DNA of 40,753 nt from Bacteroidaceae bacterium (GTDB lineage Bacteria > Bacteroidota > Bacteroidia > Bacteroidales > Bacteroidaceae): NCBI GenBank assembly GCA_017546505.1, contig JAFYWV010000039.1:1-40753 (forward strand). Direction: 5' to 3'. The notes under the pieces were generated by a model that was not told where the DNA came from, ran no database searches, and saw nothing but the letters and a program-made list of their open reading frames with translations. Positions 7,975-16,303 of this stretch are shown here, piece after piece. Numbering within the stretch: the stretch's first letter is position 1; every line of letters begins with the position of its first letter. Position numbers and translations under genes: made by a program.

Positions 7975-9116
7975 TAGATTATTTCGGCATAAGTCCCAAA
8001 ATACCTGAACTGCTCGCCGCACTCGTGAAGCTCGCACATAAGCGAGAGGAACTCGTCGCTGTAGACAGAGGCCTCGATATCGAAATAGAAACGGTACTCA
8101 AACTCGCGCTCGGGGATTTGACGGCTCTCGAGTTTCACAAGGTTCACACCGCTGGCATTGAAACGAGACATTATGCGGAAGAGTGTTCCGGGGCGGTTGG
8201 GGATATTTATCATCACACTTGTGCGGTCGGCACCCGAATATATTTTAGGTTCTTTTGAAATGCAGATGAAACGGGTATAGTTGTTGTCGCGGTTCTGCAC
8301 GGATGACTTGAGTACCTGTAACTGGTAAAGTTCGGCACAAAGGCGCGATGATAGCGAGGCTTTTGTGGAGTCACCGCCCTGTGCAACCATACGCGCAGCC
8401 TCGGCGGTGTTCTCGCAAGCTATCACGCGCACATTCTTGAGTGTTGAGAGAAATTCGGAACACTGATTGATTGCCTGCTGGTGAGAGTAGATTTCACGTA
8501 CATCCTCGAGCTTTGTTCCCGGCAATGCAAGAATTGCGTGGTCCACTTTGAGGCGCACGCCACGGACTATGCTCACGTTGTAGGCAGAGAGCAGGTCATA
8601 GATGGCATTCACCGAACCGGCAAGCGAGTTCTCGATTGGCAACACTCCAAACTCGCAAAGCCCACTGCTGACAGCTTTGAACACACCCTCGAAATTATTC
8701 ATATACATAATCTCGGGAAGGTCGAAGAGACGCTCAGACGCGAGGTGCGCATACGAGCCCTCACAACCGGCACAGGCAACAGAACCACGCTTTGGAAAAG
8801 GCTGTGGCGGAACAGATGCTATCTGCTTGAAATGATTGAAGAAATCCGTACCCTCGGAGAGCATACGTGTCTCGTATGACTCGCTGAGGTCGAAGATGGT
8901 GCGGTAGAGCGTGCGGCCGTAGCCCTCGAACTCCGGACCAAGACGCTTTGAGACGTTCTGCAACACGGTGCGTGCACGCGATGGATGATACACCGGCAAA
9001 TTATTCTCCTTCTTGTATTTCCCGATACCCGAAACCACCTGCATACGACGCGCAAAGAGGTCGCACATTTGGGTGTCTATTTCATCTATCTCCTGACGTA
9101 GTTTGTCCAAATCCAT
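7974..9116 (-). CDS. pheA: Bifunctional chorismate mutase / prephenate dehydratase
   Basis: A 380-residue protein with three domains. Residues 1-90 are a type II (AroQ-fold) chorismate mutase (LRQEIDEIDTQMCDLFARRM ... GKYKKENNLPVY). Residues about 108-285 are prephenate dehydratase (CEGSYAHLASER, GVLPIENSLAGSV and the catalytic-loop motif NNYTRF). Residues 293-375 are an ACT domain (IPNRPGTLFRIM, LESRQIPER) that in this family binds phenylalanine for feedback control. It makes phenylpyruvate from chorismate. It lies 67 bases after aroA in the aromatic cluster, and its stop codon touches the palindromic repeat. Confidence 0.96.
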   Translation of the reverse strand: MDLDKLRQEIDEIDTQMCDLFARRMQVVSGIGKYKKENNLPVYHPSRARTVLQNVSKRLGPEFEGYGRTLYRTIFDLSESYETRMLSEGTDFFNHFKQIASVPPQPFPKRGSVACAGCEGSYAHLASERLFDLPEIMYMNNFEGVFKAVSSGLCEFGVLPIENSLAGSVNAIYDLLSAYNVSIVRGVRLKVDHAILALPGTKLEDVREIYSHQQAINQCSEFLSTLKNVRVIACENTAEAARMVAQGGDSTKASLSSRLCAELYQLQVLKSSVQNRDNNYTRFICISKEPKIYSGADRTSVMINIPNRPGTLFRIMSRFNASGVNLVKLESRQIPEREFEYRFYFDIEASVYSDEFLSLMCELHECGEQFRYFGTYAEII

Positions 9117-9183
9117 ATTATGTTGTTTTTTTATATTTATTCTCTAATAACACGTAAGCCTGATGAAGCGAAATATTTTATCT

Positions 9184-10449
9184 TTAACATTCCGTCTCTC
9201 CGCCAAGCATTGCAAAGTCGTCGAAGAACGATGGGTAGGACTTTGCAACGCAAGTATACCCCTTTATTGTTGTCACCCCACTTGCAACAGCCGACATAAC
9301 TGCCGCCGACATTGCTATGCGATGGTCGCCATAACTGTCGACCGCCGTTGCAGCCACCGGCTCACCACCATAGACGGTGAATGTATCCTCGCCAATCTGC
9401 GAAGCAATCCCAAAGGCTGACAACAAATCCTTTACAGCAACCAAACGGTCGCTCTCCTTGTAACGCAGACGGCCAACACCCGTAAACACGGTTGTTCCCT
9501 GCGCCACAGCAGCAGCCACAGCAAGCACAGGAACAAGGTCGGGGGTATCGGTACAATCAAGTTCTGCTCCAAAGAGGTGCGAAGGCATTGCCACCACCCC
9601 CTTTTCGTTGCATTCAATGAATGCACCCATTGAGCGCAGATGCTCAACTATGTAGCTGTCACCTTGCAGGGAGTCATCATTCATTCCGCAAACGGTAACA
9701 GGACGCCTACCTGTAATGCCGGCAACAACCCAAAAGGCTGCCGATGACCAATCACCCTCGACAACGACACGTGACGGCATACGATAACGTTGGTTTCCTT
9801 TTATTCTGTATATATTGTTCTGCTGTTCTATCTCTATTCCTGCCATACGAAGGGCGTCAAGCGTCATTGTAACATACGAAGCACTTGTGAGCCCGTCCGT
9901 CACCTCAATTTCACTATCTTCGTTTGCCAATGGCAAAGCAAAAAGCAAACCTGTCAGGTATTGCGACGAGATGTTGCCCGGCAGGCTGTATTTACCACCG
10001 GTGAGAGTGCCTTTGCAGGTGAGAGGCAGCTCATTGCCTGTGTGGCGAGCAAAAGCCACACCGTGCGGTGCAAGAGCATCGAGCAGTGCTCCCATAGGAC
10101 GTTGAGGCAGTTTGCCACAGCCCACAAAGGTGGCATCAGCACCAAGTGCCGCCGCCACAGATACAAGAAAACGCAGCGTAGAGCCACTCTCGCCACAATC
10201 GAGTATACCACCCCTGACAACACTCACCGGCGTCACTTCAAAAACGCCCGATGAATAGGTTATTTTTGCGCCCAACGCATTAAGGCAACGCATTGTTGCC
10301 ATTATATCATCGTTCACGGCACAGCATACAATGCTGCAAGGCTCACTACCCAATGCTGCACAAATAAGTAACCTGTGCGCCTGTGATTTCGAAGGCGGTG
10401 GAGTAACGCAACCCTCCAATGTTCCGTGAACTTTTATCTCCATTGTCAT
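9184..10449 (-). CDS. aroA: 3-phosphoshikimate 1-carboxyvinyltransferase (EPSP synthase)
   Basis: A 421-residue two-domain enzyme joining shikimate 3-phosphate and PEP. Visible signatures are PPPSKSQAHRLL (active-site Lys/Ser/Arg), LDCGESGSTLRFL, GDWSSAAFW, the Asp/Thr segment DTPDLVPVL, RYKESDRL and YGDHRIAMS. The start ATG at 10449 overlaps the aroB stop by 4 bases (ATGA), indicating translational coupling. The GESGSTLRF segment is the divergent form common in Bacteroidetes, where GNAGT is the enterobacterial reading. Glyphosate behaviour cannot be inferred by eye. Confidence 0.96.
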   Translation of the reverse strand: MTMEIKVHGTLEGCVTPPPSKSQAHRLLICAALGSEPCSIVCCAVNDDIMATMRCLNALGAKITYSSGVFEVTPVSVVRGGILDCGESGSTLRFLVSVAAALGADATFVGCGKLPQRPMGALLDALAPHGVAFARHTGNELPLTCKGTLTGGKYSLPGNISSQYLTGLLFALPLANEDSEIEVTDGLTSASYVTMTLDALRMAGIEIEQQNNIYRIKGNQRYRMPSRVVVEGDWSSAAFWVVAGITGRRPVTVCGMNDDSLQGDSYIVEHLRSMGAFIECNEKGVVAMPSHLFGAELDCTDTPDLVPVLAVAAAVAQGTTVFTGVGRLRYKESDRLVAVKDLLSAFGIASQIGEDTFTVYGGEPVAATAVDSYGDHRIAMSAAVMSAVASGVTTIKGYTCVAKSYPSFFDDFAMLGGETEC

Positions 10450-11492
10450 ATTACTTTTTGTAGCAACTCCTTTAAATCCTCTACGGGCATATCATACAGC
10501 ACACAGTCACCAACCGCACGAGGCAGGACAACCGAAATTTTGCAGCCACGGCGTTTCTTGTCGGAAAGGAGTGCATCATAGATTTCATTGGCGGAATAGC
10601 CTGCTGTTATGTCAAAGCCATACCGTACAAGCAAATCGGCAAGTTCATCGGCAACGTCGCAAAGGCCGCACAAAGGCGCAATCCTTGCTGCAACAACCAT
10701 ACCTTTTGCCACAGCTTCACCGTGTGAAACGCCAAAATTGCTCAATTTTTCAATGGCGTGACCGAATGTATGGCCAAAGTTAAGCAGCCCACGCACGCCA
10801 TTGTCGAACTCGTCCTGTTGCACGACATCGCGCTTGATTTCTACACAACGTGCAACAACTGCCTCGCGGTCAAAAGGCAAGGTGTGCAATGTATCATAGA
10901 GCGAGGCATCAAGTATCATTCCATATTTTATCACCTCGGCACAACCGTCGCGATAAACATCAGCAGGCAGAGTGTCCATAAGTGCAGTGTCGCAGCACAC
11001 CATAGATGGTTGATAGAAACTGCCCACAAGATTTTTGCCGGCAGGAATGTCGATGGCTGTCTTTCCACCGACAGAGCTATCCACAGCTGCAAGCAGCGTC
11101 GTGGGCACCTGTACATATTTCACGCCACGCAGATAAAGTGATGCAGAGAGCCCGGCAAGGTCGCCCACCACCCCGCCACCAAAGGCAACTATGGCATCGC
11201 TGCGTGTAAGCTGCTCACTGGCAAGGAAGTTGAGGAAGGCCAGGAGATTGTCGGCACACTTTGAGGCCTCGCCTGCAGGGATTACATATTTGCAGGCATC
11301 GTACCCGGCCGATGCAAGGTTTTCCATCATTGCCGCTCCATAGAGCGCATTGACATTGCTGTCGGTGAGCACTGCCAGACGACATTTGCCAAGCACCGGT
11401 GCAATGAGTTCGCCAATACCGGCAAGTATACCCCGGCCAATACAGATATCATACTCCTTTGTGGCCTTGACATTTATCTTATTGTATTGCAT
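10446..11492 (-). CDS. aroB: 3-dehydroquinate synthase
   Basis: A 348-residue protein from the ATG at 11492 (MQYNKINV). A GTG two codons upstream, overlapping the tyrA stop as TAGTG, is an alternative start. Signatures are the NAD-binding GGGVVGDLAG, PTTLLAAVDSSVGGKTAID, the zinc ligands in RDGCAEVIKYG and NFGHTFGHAIE, and VSHGEAVAKGM. The enzyme cyclises DAHP to 3-dehydroquinate using NAD+ and a divalent metal. It is tightly packed between tyrA and aroA. Confidence 0.96.
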   Translation of the reverse strand: MQYNKINVKATKEYDICIGRGILAGIGELIAPVLGKCRLAVLTDSNVNALYGAAMMENLASAGYDACKYVIPAGEASKCADNLLAFLNFLASEQLTRSDAIVAFGGGVVGDLAGLSASLYLRGVKYVQVPTTLLAAVDSSVGGKTAIDIPAGKNLVGSFYQPSMVCCDTALMDTLPADVYRDGCAEVIKYGMILDASLYDTLHTLPFDREAVVARCVEIKRDVVQQDEFDNGVRGLLNFGHTFGHAIEKLSNFGVSHGEAVAKGMVVAARIAPLCGLCDVADELADLLVRYGFDITAGYSANEIYDALLSDKKRRGCKISVVLPRAVGDCVLYDMPVEDLKELLQKVI

Positions 11493-11497
11493 AATCA

Positions 11498-12328
11498 CTA
11501 TTTTTCAGCCTCTTCCTTTGCAATGCGGCCATCGCGCAACAGCCCCCTGAGCATCTCGGCATCATCGGCAGCTATTGCATTACGGTATTCGTGAAGAGAA
11601 TTTATCAAAAGGTCGAGTTCACCCAACAGATGCTCCTTGTTCTCGAGAAAGAGCTCTGTCCACATATCCTCGTTGAGGCGCGACACACGCGTAAAATCGC
11701 GGAAACTGCCGGCACTGTACCCACGGTGATATTTTGCCGACGGGCTCTTGATGAATGCATTGGAAACGACGTGGCACATCTGCGAGGTATAGGATATCAT
11801 ACGGTCGTGGAAATCGGCAGTTGTTACAACATATTTCCTGAAGCCAAGCGGTGCAAGCGCCTGCTTGACCTTGTCGAGCAGTGCAATGTCATCGTGTACG
11901 GGGGGTACCATAATGAACGAAGCGCCACTGAAAAGTGTTGCCTTTGAATATTTGTAGCCCGAGTATTGCAAACCGGCCATAGGGTGACCGCCCACAAAGG
12001 TAAAGCCATACCCGGCCGCAAGTGCAAAGCCCAACTCGCACACCTTGCGCTTTGTTCCGCAAAAATCCACTACAAGTGTCTGCGGATTTATGTACTTGGC
12101 ATTCTCTCGCAAATAACCCTCGACCGCTTTTGGCGTTGCAGTGAGCAGCAACAGGTCGCAAGTGGCAATATTCCCGGCATTGAGCACACCGTCTACAACA
12201 CCTTCAAGCTGTGCATACCCGATAATCGGTTCGTTTATGTCACAGGCAACAACAGTTGCACCGGCGGCCTTGAAAGCCTTTGCCGCCGAGCCTCCTATCA
12301 ATCCCAAACCAACAATACCTACCACCAT
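11498..12328 (-). CDS. tyrA: Prephenate dehydrogenase
   Basis: A 276-residue protein starting at MVVGIVGLGLIGGS (12328); a GTG two codons upstream is also possible. The N-terminal Rossmann motif GLGLIGGS (residues 7-14) binds NAD(P). GGHPMAGLQYSGY and DFHDRMISYTSQMCHVVSNA are typical of the all-helical prephenate dehydrogenase domain, and FRDFTRVSRLNEDMW is the characteristic C-terminal signature. It forms 4-hydroxyphenylpyruvate for tyrosine. No chorismate mutase or ACT domain is attached, so mutase activity comes from pheA. It starts about 10 bases after the aroF stop. Confidence 0.95.
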   Translation of the reverse strand: MVVGIVGLGLIGGSAAKAFKAAGATVVACDINEPIIGYAQLEGVVDGVLNAGNIATCDLLLLTATPKAVEGYLRENAKYINPQTLVVDFCGTKRKVCELGFALAAGYGFTFVGGHPMAGLQYSGYKYSKATLFSGASFIMVPPVHDDIALLDKVKQALAPLGFRKYVVTTADFHDRMISYTSQMCHVVSNAFIKSPSAKYHRGYSAGSFRDFTRVSRLNEDMWTELFLENKEHLLGELDLLINSLHEYRNAIAADDAEMLRGLLRDGRIAKEEAEK

Positions 12329-12337
12329 ACGCACCTA

Positions 12338-13351
12338 TCAACGCATTATACTACGTATCTCGTTAACACGCTGTGCCACCTCATCGAACTGCTGGGGTGT
12401 CAGCGACTGAGCGCCGTCGCACAACGCACAAACAGGGTCATTATGCACCTCAATGATAAGGCCATCGGCACCGGCAGCTGTTGCGGCACACGCCATAGGA
12501 CGCACAAGACGTGAAACACCTGTTGCGTGGCTTGGGTCTACAACTATCGGCAAATGGGTCAGTTCCTTGAGCACAGGAACAGCTGCCAAGTCAAGCACGT
12601 TACGGGTGTAGTTGTCATAACTGCGTATACCGCGTTCACAGAGAATAACCTGTTCATTACCCTCGGACATTATATACTCGGCACTCATCAACAACTCCTT
12701 GAGAGTGGCCGACATACCACGTTTCAAGAGGATTGGTTTGTTGCAACGTCCAAGCTCTTTCAAAAGCTCAAAGTTCTGCATATTGCGTGCACCAACCTGA
12801 ATGATATCCACATCGGCAAAGAGGTCGAGGTGTGATGCACTCATAATCTCTGTGACAATGGGGAGGCCTGTTGCCTCACGCGCTTTGAGAAGCAACTGCA
12901 GGCCCTCGGCGCGCAAACCCTGGAAATCGTATGGCGATGTACGGGGCTTGAAAGCACCACCGCGCAAGATATTTGCACCGGATGCCTTTACGGCACGAGC
13001 GACAGTCAATATCTGCTCCTCGCTCTCGACCGAGCAAGGACCGGCCATAATGGCAAAGTGGCCACCACCAATCTTCACACGGTTCTCGCCACTGCCGACA
13101 ACAACAACAGTGTCATCGGGGTGAAAACTGCGGTTCGCACTCTTGAATGGGTCGGTTATGCGTGTCACACGGTCAATTATCTCAAGACCTGCAAGCAAAT
13201 CCATATCTATTTTGCGGGTATCGCCAATGAGGCCAAGCACTGTCTGCATCTCGCCCTCAGAAACGTGCACCCTCACATTCTGCGACTCAAGCCAATGGAT
13301 GAGGTTGTCGCGCTGAGCCTTGGTGACTCCGTTTTTAAGTACTGCTATCAT
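12338..13351 (-). CDS. aroF: 3-deoxy-7-phosphoheptulonate (DAHP) synthase, type I-beta
   Basis: A 337-residue protein. Residues 1-70 are a ferredoxin-like regulatory domain ([20 protein letters not shown]). The barrel follows with [61 protein letters not shown] and [13 protein letters not shown]. This matches the I-beta class (Thermotoga-like with an N-terminal domain) rather than the E. coli I-alpha enzymes. It condenses PEP and erythrose 4-phosphate. As the first gene of the cluster it has a TAnnTTTG promoter 42-49 bases upstream. No chorismate mutase is fused. Confidence 0.95.
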   Translation of the reverse strand: MIAVLKNGVTKAQRDNLIHWLESQNVRVHVSEGEMQTVLGLIGDTRKIDMDLLAGLEIIDRVTRITDPFKSANRSFHPDDTVVVVGSGENRVKIGGGHFAIMAGPCSVESEEQILTVARAVKASGANILRGGAFKPRTSPYDFQGLRAEGLQLLLKAREATGLPIVTEIMSASHLDLFADVDIIQVGARNMQNFELLKELGRCNKPILLKRGMSATLKELLMSAEYIMSEGNEQVILCERGIRSYDNYTRNVLDLAAVPVLKELTHLPIVVDPSHATGVSRLVRPMACAATAAGADGLIIEVHNDPVCALCDGAQSLTPQQFDEVAQRVNEIRSIMR

Positions 13352-13392
13352 AGTAATTATAGTTTAATCTTATTATATAAATATGTGAATTG

Positions 13393-13400
13393 CAAAAATA
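13393..13400 (-). promoter_or_regulatory. -7 promoter box of the aromatic amino acid operon
   Basis: The minus strand reads TATTTTTG (TAnnTTTG) in an AT-rich stretch, giving a leader of roughly 35 bases before aroF. The leader is too short to hold a leader-peptide attenuator. Confidence 0.55.
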
Positions 13401-13510
13401 CAAATAAACTTTAATTTTCCTATACTTTTAACGAATATGCAGCAGGCCGCAACGTTTTTTTGTCACTTTTTAACAAAAACAGCAATTTCCGTATGTTTTT
13501 GTAATTTAAA

Positions 13511-13544
13511 AACAAAAAAACGAGGCACCCGTACAGGTGCCCCG
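13511..13544 (-). terminator. Rho-independent terminator after the C10 protease gene
   Basis: On the minus strand GGCACC and GGTGCC arms flank a short loop and are followed by a run of seven T, about 40-70 bases after the protease stop. It separates the protease from the aromatic operon promoter. Confidence 0.85.
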
Positions 13545-13581
13545 CAAAATTCCGTAAAACCGGTATACTATAGTTACCGCC

Positions 13582-16092
13582 TTATCTCTTCACAATCTTT
13601 ACGATATTTTCATTGTACTTCACAATGTAGATTCCCGCTTTAAGGTCTGCAACAGAGATGCAGCTGCCATAAGTACTCTTCACCAATCTGCCACTTGCAT
13701 CCAACAACTCTATGGCACCCTCTTCGCCTACAGAAATGGTATTGCTGTCCCAATCGACATTCAATACGGAACCATTGTCATAAATATTCTCAAGTCCTGT
13801 CGTTAAAGTGAAAATATAAGTAAAATAATCATCAAGTGGCTTGCCATTGATATCATACAGAACAACTACCAAGGCGTATGTTCCGGCTTTCTCAACGGTC
13901 ATATTGAACTCTGCGCTCTCTTTCAAAGAGAAGTATTCCTCGCACTCACCCGAAGCTATATATTCTGCAACACTTTCCATAAACTTTTCGTCAGTGTTGA
14001 CTACAACCAGGAATCTGCATTCCGAGACGTCTGCGCCCATAGTTGCACTCAGGATAGCTGTTTCCGTTTCATCAACGGTCTCCTGGCCAATGAGCTCGAC
14101 AGAGAAACTGTAGTCGTATTCATTGACATCCTCCGGGATTATTTCTGCTTCAAACGGTGCACTCTCACCGGCAATGCTTTTGAGCTTGCTTGTGTCAATA
14201 GCATCAGATTCATCACCTTCTAAATATTCAAAGGAAACGGTATATGTACCGCTTTGTGCAAATGCCTCTGGAATTGTAAATGTTGCAATAACATTGTTTG
14301 CATCAAGCAACACGGTAGTCACAGCAGCCTCTGTCTTCACCTCACGTTTCACCTTCACACCATTTTCGTAGTGGTTTATGACCGGGACCAATACAACCGT
14401 TCTGTTTATCTTGCTATTGTTGGCAAATGTTGCGTTGAAAACAAATTTCTCATTTGAATATTCTGGCATCTTTAATATGCGGAACTCATCAAGCTCATAA
14501 CTTGGTTGTGGAGAGCTCAAGATTATTGCATCCTCTGTCACTTCAAGAATAAGTCCGTTGAATGCAGAGTGCATATATTCGACCTCTTCATCTGTATTCA
14601 TAAAGAAAGCTCCGACAATGTACTTGCCGACCGGCAAATAGTATTCGCTACTGTTTACATTGCTTACGCTGAATGTGAAAGCACCGGAATATGTTTGTTC
14701 AATGCTTCTTGGATAAAGGTCAGGCTCATCAAACTCAATGTCTCTTACAAGATTTCCATCCTTATCCAAGATTCCGAAACCAACAGAACCCTCAACGTCG
14801 GAGTGTGAGAAGTTGGCTAATCTTATTGAAACGCCAAACTCTGCCATACCATCCACAAACCCGCAGGTCAACTCACCTATATTTTCCTCGGTATTTATGT
14901 CAAAAGGACTCATTTCTGTCAAAGAGATGATGCCACCTTTGTCAACTTCACCTTCGGTGCGTGGCTTGATATTCATAATGGCATGCTGGCTTACATTATA
15001 TCGGTTGCTGAAGCCTCCAATACCGTTTCCTACCGGCTCCATTATAGCCATATCGAAATATCCGTTGTAAAGACCGCTCCATCCCCAATCAATGTGAAGC
15101 AGGTTGTTTTCATCAATACCGTCACATACAAAACCGTGGCCGCCATCGTAGTTCTGTCCATAACCGCAATATACAACAGGCTGTCTATTGTTCAGGTTCT
15201 CCCTGATCAATGCTATATATTCTTCAAATGTATAGTCGCTTCTCTCTGCAATAAACAATTCGGGTGAATAATTGAAAACGTGTACAAGCGCGTAAGCAAT
15301 ATTAGGAGAGTTGTTACCGGTCATCCCTGGCTCATAGACACTTTTTGTAGCTTTGCCAAGGTCTGCCATAAGGAGTGCTACAGCGTTGCCCTGAGCCTCG
15401 CTATACCCGGAAGCATAGTTCCGCAGCATATTATCCCAGTCATATACGTGTGACTTCATTTCGCAGAATTCAGTCTCGCCGGTAATGTTGTTCACCCACT
15501 CGACATCAGCAATGGGGCTTGCAGGCCACTCGTGAAATTTCATCACCTGTGCTGTTGCGGTGTTGCCACAACCGGTGTATGCTCTTTGCCCATTAGCAAG
15601 TATGGGGCACATATTGTTGTATGGCGCATCCTGGTCCCAAGCAGTAACAAGCATAGGCTCAATATGTGTATATGTCTGTCTTGTGCTCCTGGAGAATGGC
15701 TCGACTTTGCCGTCACGTACATCATTGACATATTCGCTGTACTCTTCGAGATATGCAGCAAGAGCCGGAGGCATTTCGCCCGAAACGGCATTTGTAGAGT
15801 AGCCCACGATAGGGTTGAGCCTGTCGTCACCCGACACAATTACAAAACCGTTGTTGCCGGCCTCGGTGAAAACATAGTATGTATCGTGCCCGTTTGATGA
15901 AGCAGTGCGTGAGGATGCTTTCAATGCTCCTTCTGCAGGAACAAGGTGCGACTGTATGTTCTTTTTCAACGAAACGTTGTTTGTCCAGAAATTGTTGGCA
16001 ATCTCCAATGCCCTTTCCGGATCAACAGGTGCCGCAAAAAGCTGCATTACAGCAAAGATAAACGTCAATAGAGCAATGTAAATTCTTTTCAT
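13582..16092 (-). CDS. Secreted C10 (streptopain-like) cysteine protease with Por secretion tail
   Basis: An 836-residue protein: signal peptide (1-20, ending QLFA), a Spi-like propeptide (about 21-120, with TYYVFTEAGNNGFVIVSGDD), then the C10 catalytic domain. The catalytic Cys175 lies in YTGCGNTATAQVMKFH and His319 in GGHGFVCDGID; the WGWSGLYNGYF segment of the active-site wall follows. The middle, about 400-740, appears to be beta-sandwich repeats. The last ~70 residues (LLDASGRLVKSTYG ... GIYIVKYNENIVKIVKR) match the type A Por/T9SS sorting domain. Family members are papain-fold, self-activating proteases; prtT and interpain A are relatives. It has its own promoter and terminators. Confidence 0.93.
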   Translation of the reverse strand: MKRIYIALLTFIFAVMQLFAAPVDPERALEIANNFWTNNVSLKKNIQSHLVPAEGALKASSRTASSNGHDTYYVFTEAGNNGFVIVSGDDRLNPIVGYSTNAVSGEMPPALAAYLEEYSEYVNDVRDGKVEPFSRSTRQTYTHIEPMLVTAWDQDAPYNNMCPILANGQRAYTGCGNTATAQVMKFHEWPASPIADVEWVNNITGETEFCEMKSHVYDWDNMLRNYASGYSEAQGNAVALLMADLGKATKSVYEPGMTGNNSPNIAYALVHVFNYSPELFIAERSDYTFEEYIALIRENLNNRQPVVYCGYGQNYDGGHGFVCDGIDENNLLHIDWGWSGLYNGYFDMAIMEPVGNGIGGFSNRYNVSQHAIMNIKPRTEGEVDKGGIISLTEMSPFDINTEENIGELTCGFVDGMAEFGVSIRLANFSHSDVEGSVGFGILDKDGNLVRDIEFDEPDLYPRSIEQTYSGAFTFSVSNVNSSEYYLPVGKYIVGAFFMNTDEEVEYMHSAFNGLILEVTEDAIILSSPQPSYELDEFRILKMPEYSNEKFVFNATFANNSKINRTVVLVPVINHYENGVKVKREVKTEAAVTTVLLDANNVIATFTIPEAFAQSGTYTVSFEYLEGDESDAIDTSKLKSIAGESAPFEAEIIPEDVNEYDYSFSVELIGQETVDETETAILSATMGADVSECRFLVVVNTDEKFMESVAEYIASGECEEYFSLKESAEFNMTVEKAGTYALVVVLYDINGKPLDDYFTYIFTLTTGLENIYDNGSVLNVDWDSNTISVGEEGAIELLDASGRLVKSTYGSCISVADLKAGIYIVKYNENIVKIVKR

Positions 16093-16177
16093 AAATATAC
16101 TGTTTTAAAATTCAACAACCGTGTGAAACGGGAAAGATTCCTGTTTTCACCTATATCCCTTTCAAGGAATTCAATCA

Positions 16178-16209
16178 CAAAGATATTGATTTTTTGCAAC
16201 TGTTACAAA
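16178..16209 (-). promoter_or_regulatory. -33/-7 promoter of the C10 protease gene
   Basis: The minus strand has TTTG at 16209-16206, a 20-base spacer, then TATCTTTG at 16185-16178, a full match to the Bacteroidetes sigma-ABfr consensus. The leader before the ATG is about 80 bases. Confidence 0.7.
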
Positions 16210-16242
16210 ACGAATTATATAACAAACTCTTTCCCTGTGGAG

Positions 16243-16290
16243 AATATAAAATTCGAGGCATCCCTCACGGAATGCCTCGAATTTTATATT
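16243..16290 (-). terminator. 19-bp perfect hairpin after the GH109-like gene
   Basis: AATATAAAATTCGAGGCAT (16243-16261) pairs perfectly with 16272-16290 around a 10-base loop. The GC-rich top and A/T-rich base allow it to terminate in either direction, chiefly after the minus-strand gene ending at 16304. Confidence 0.85.
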
Positions 16291-16303
16291 GAAGTTATAT
16301 CGT

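Noticed and set aside
7840-8037. 65-residue minus frame over the palindromic repeat and pheA end
   Set aside because: It overlaps pheA out of frame and consists mainly of repeat DNA.
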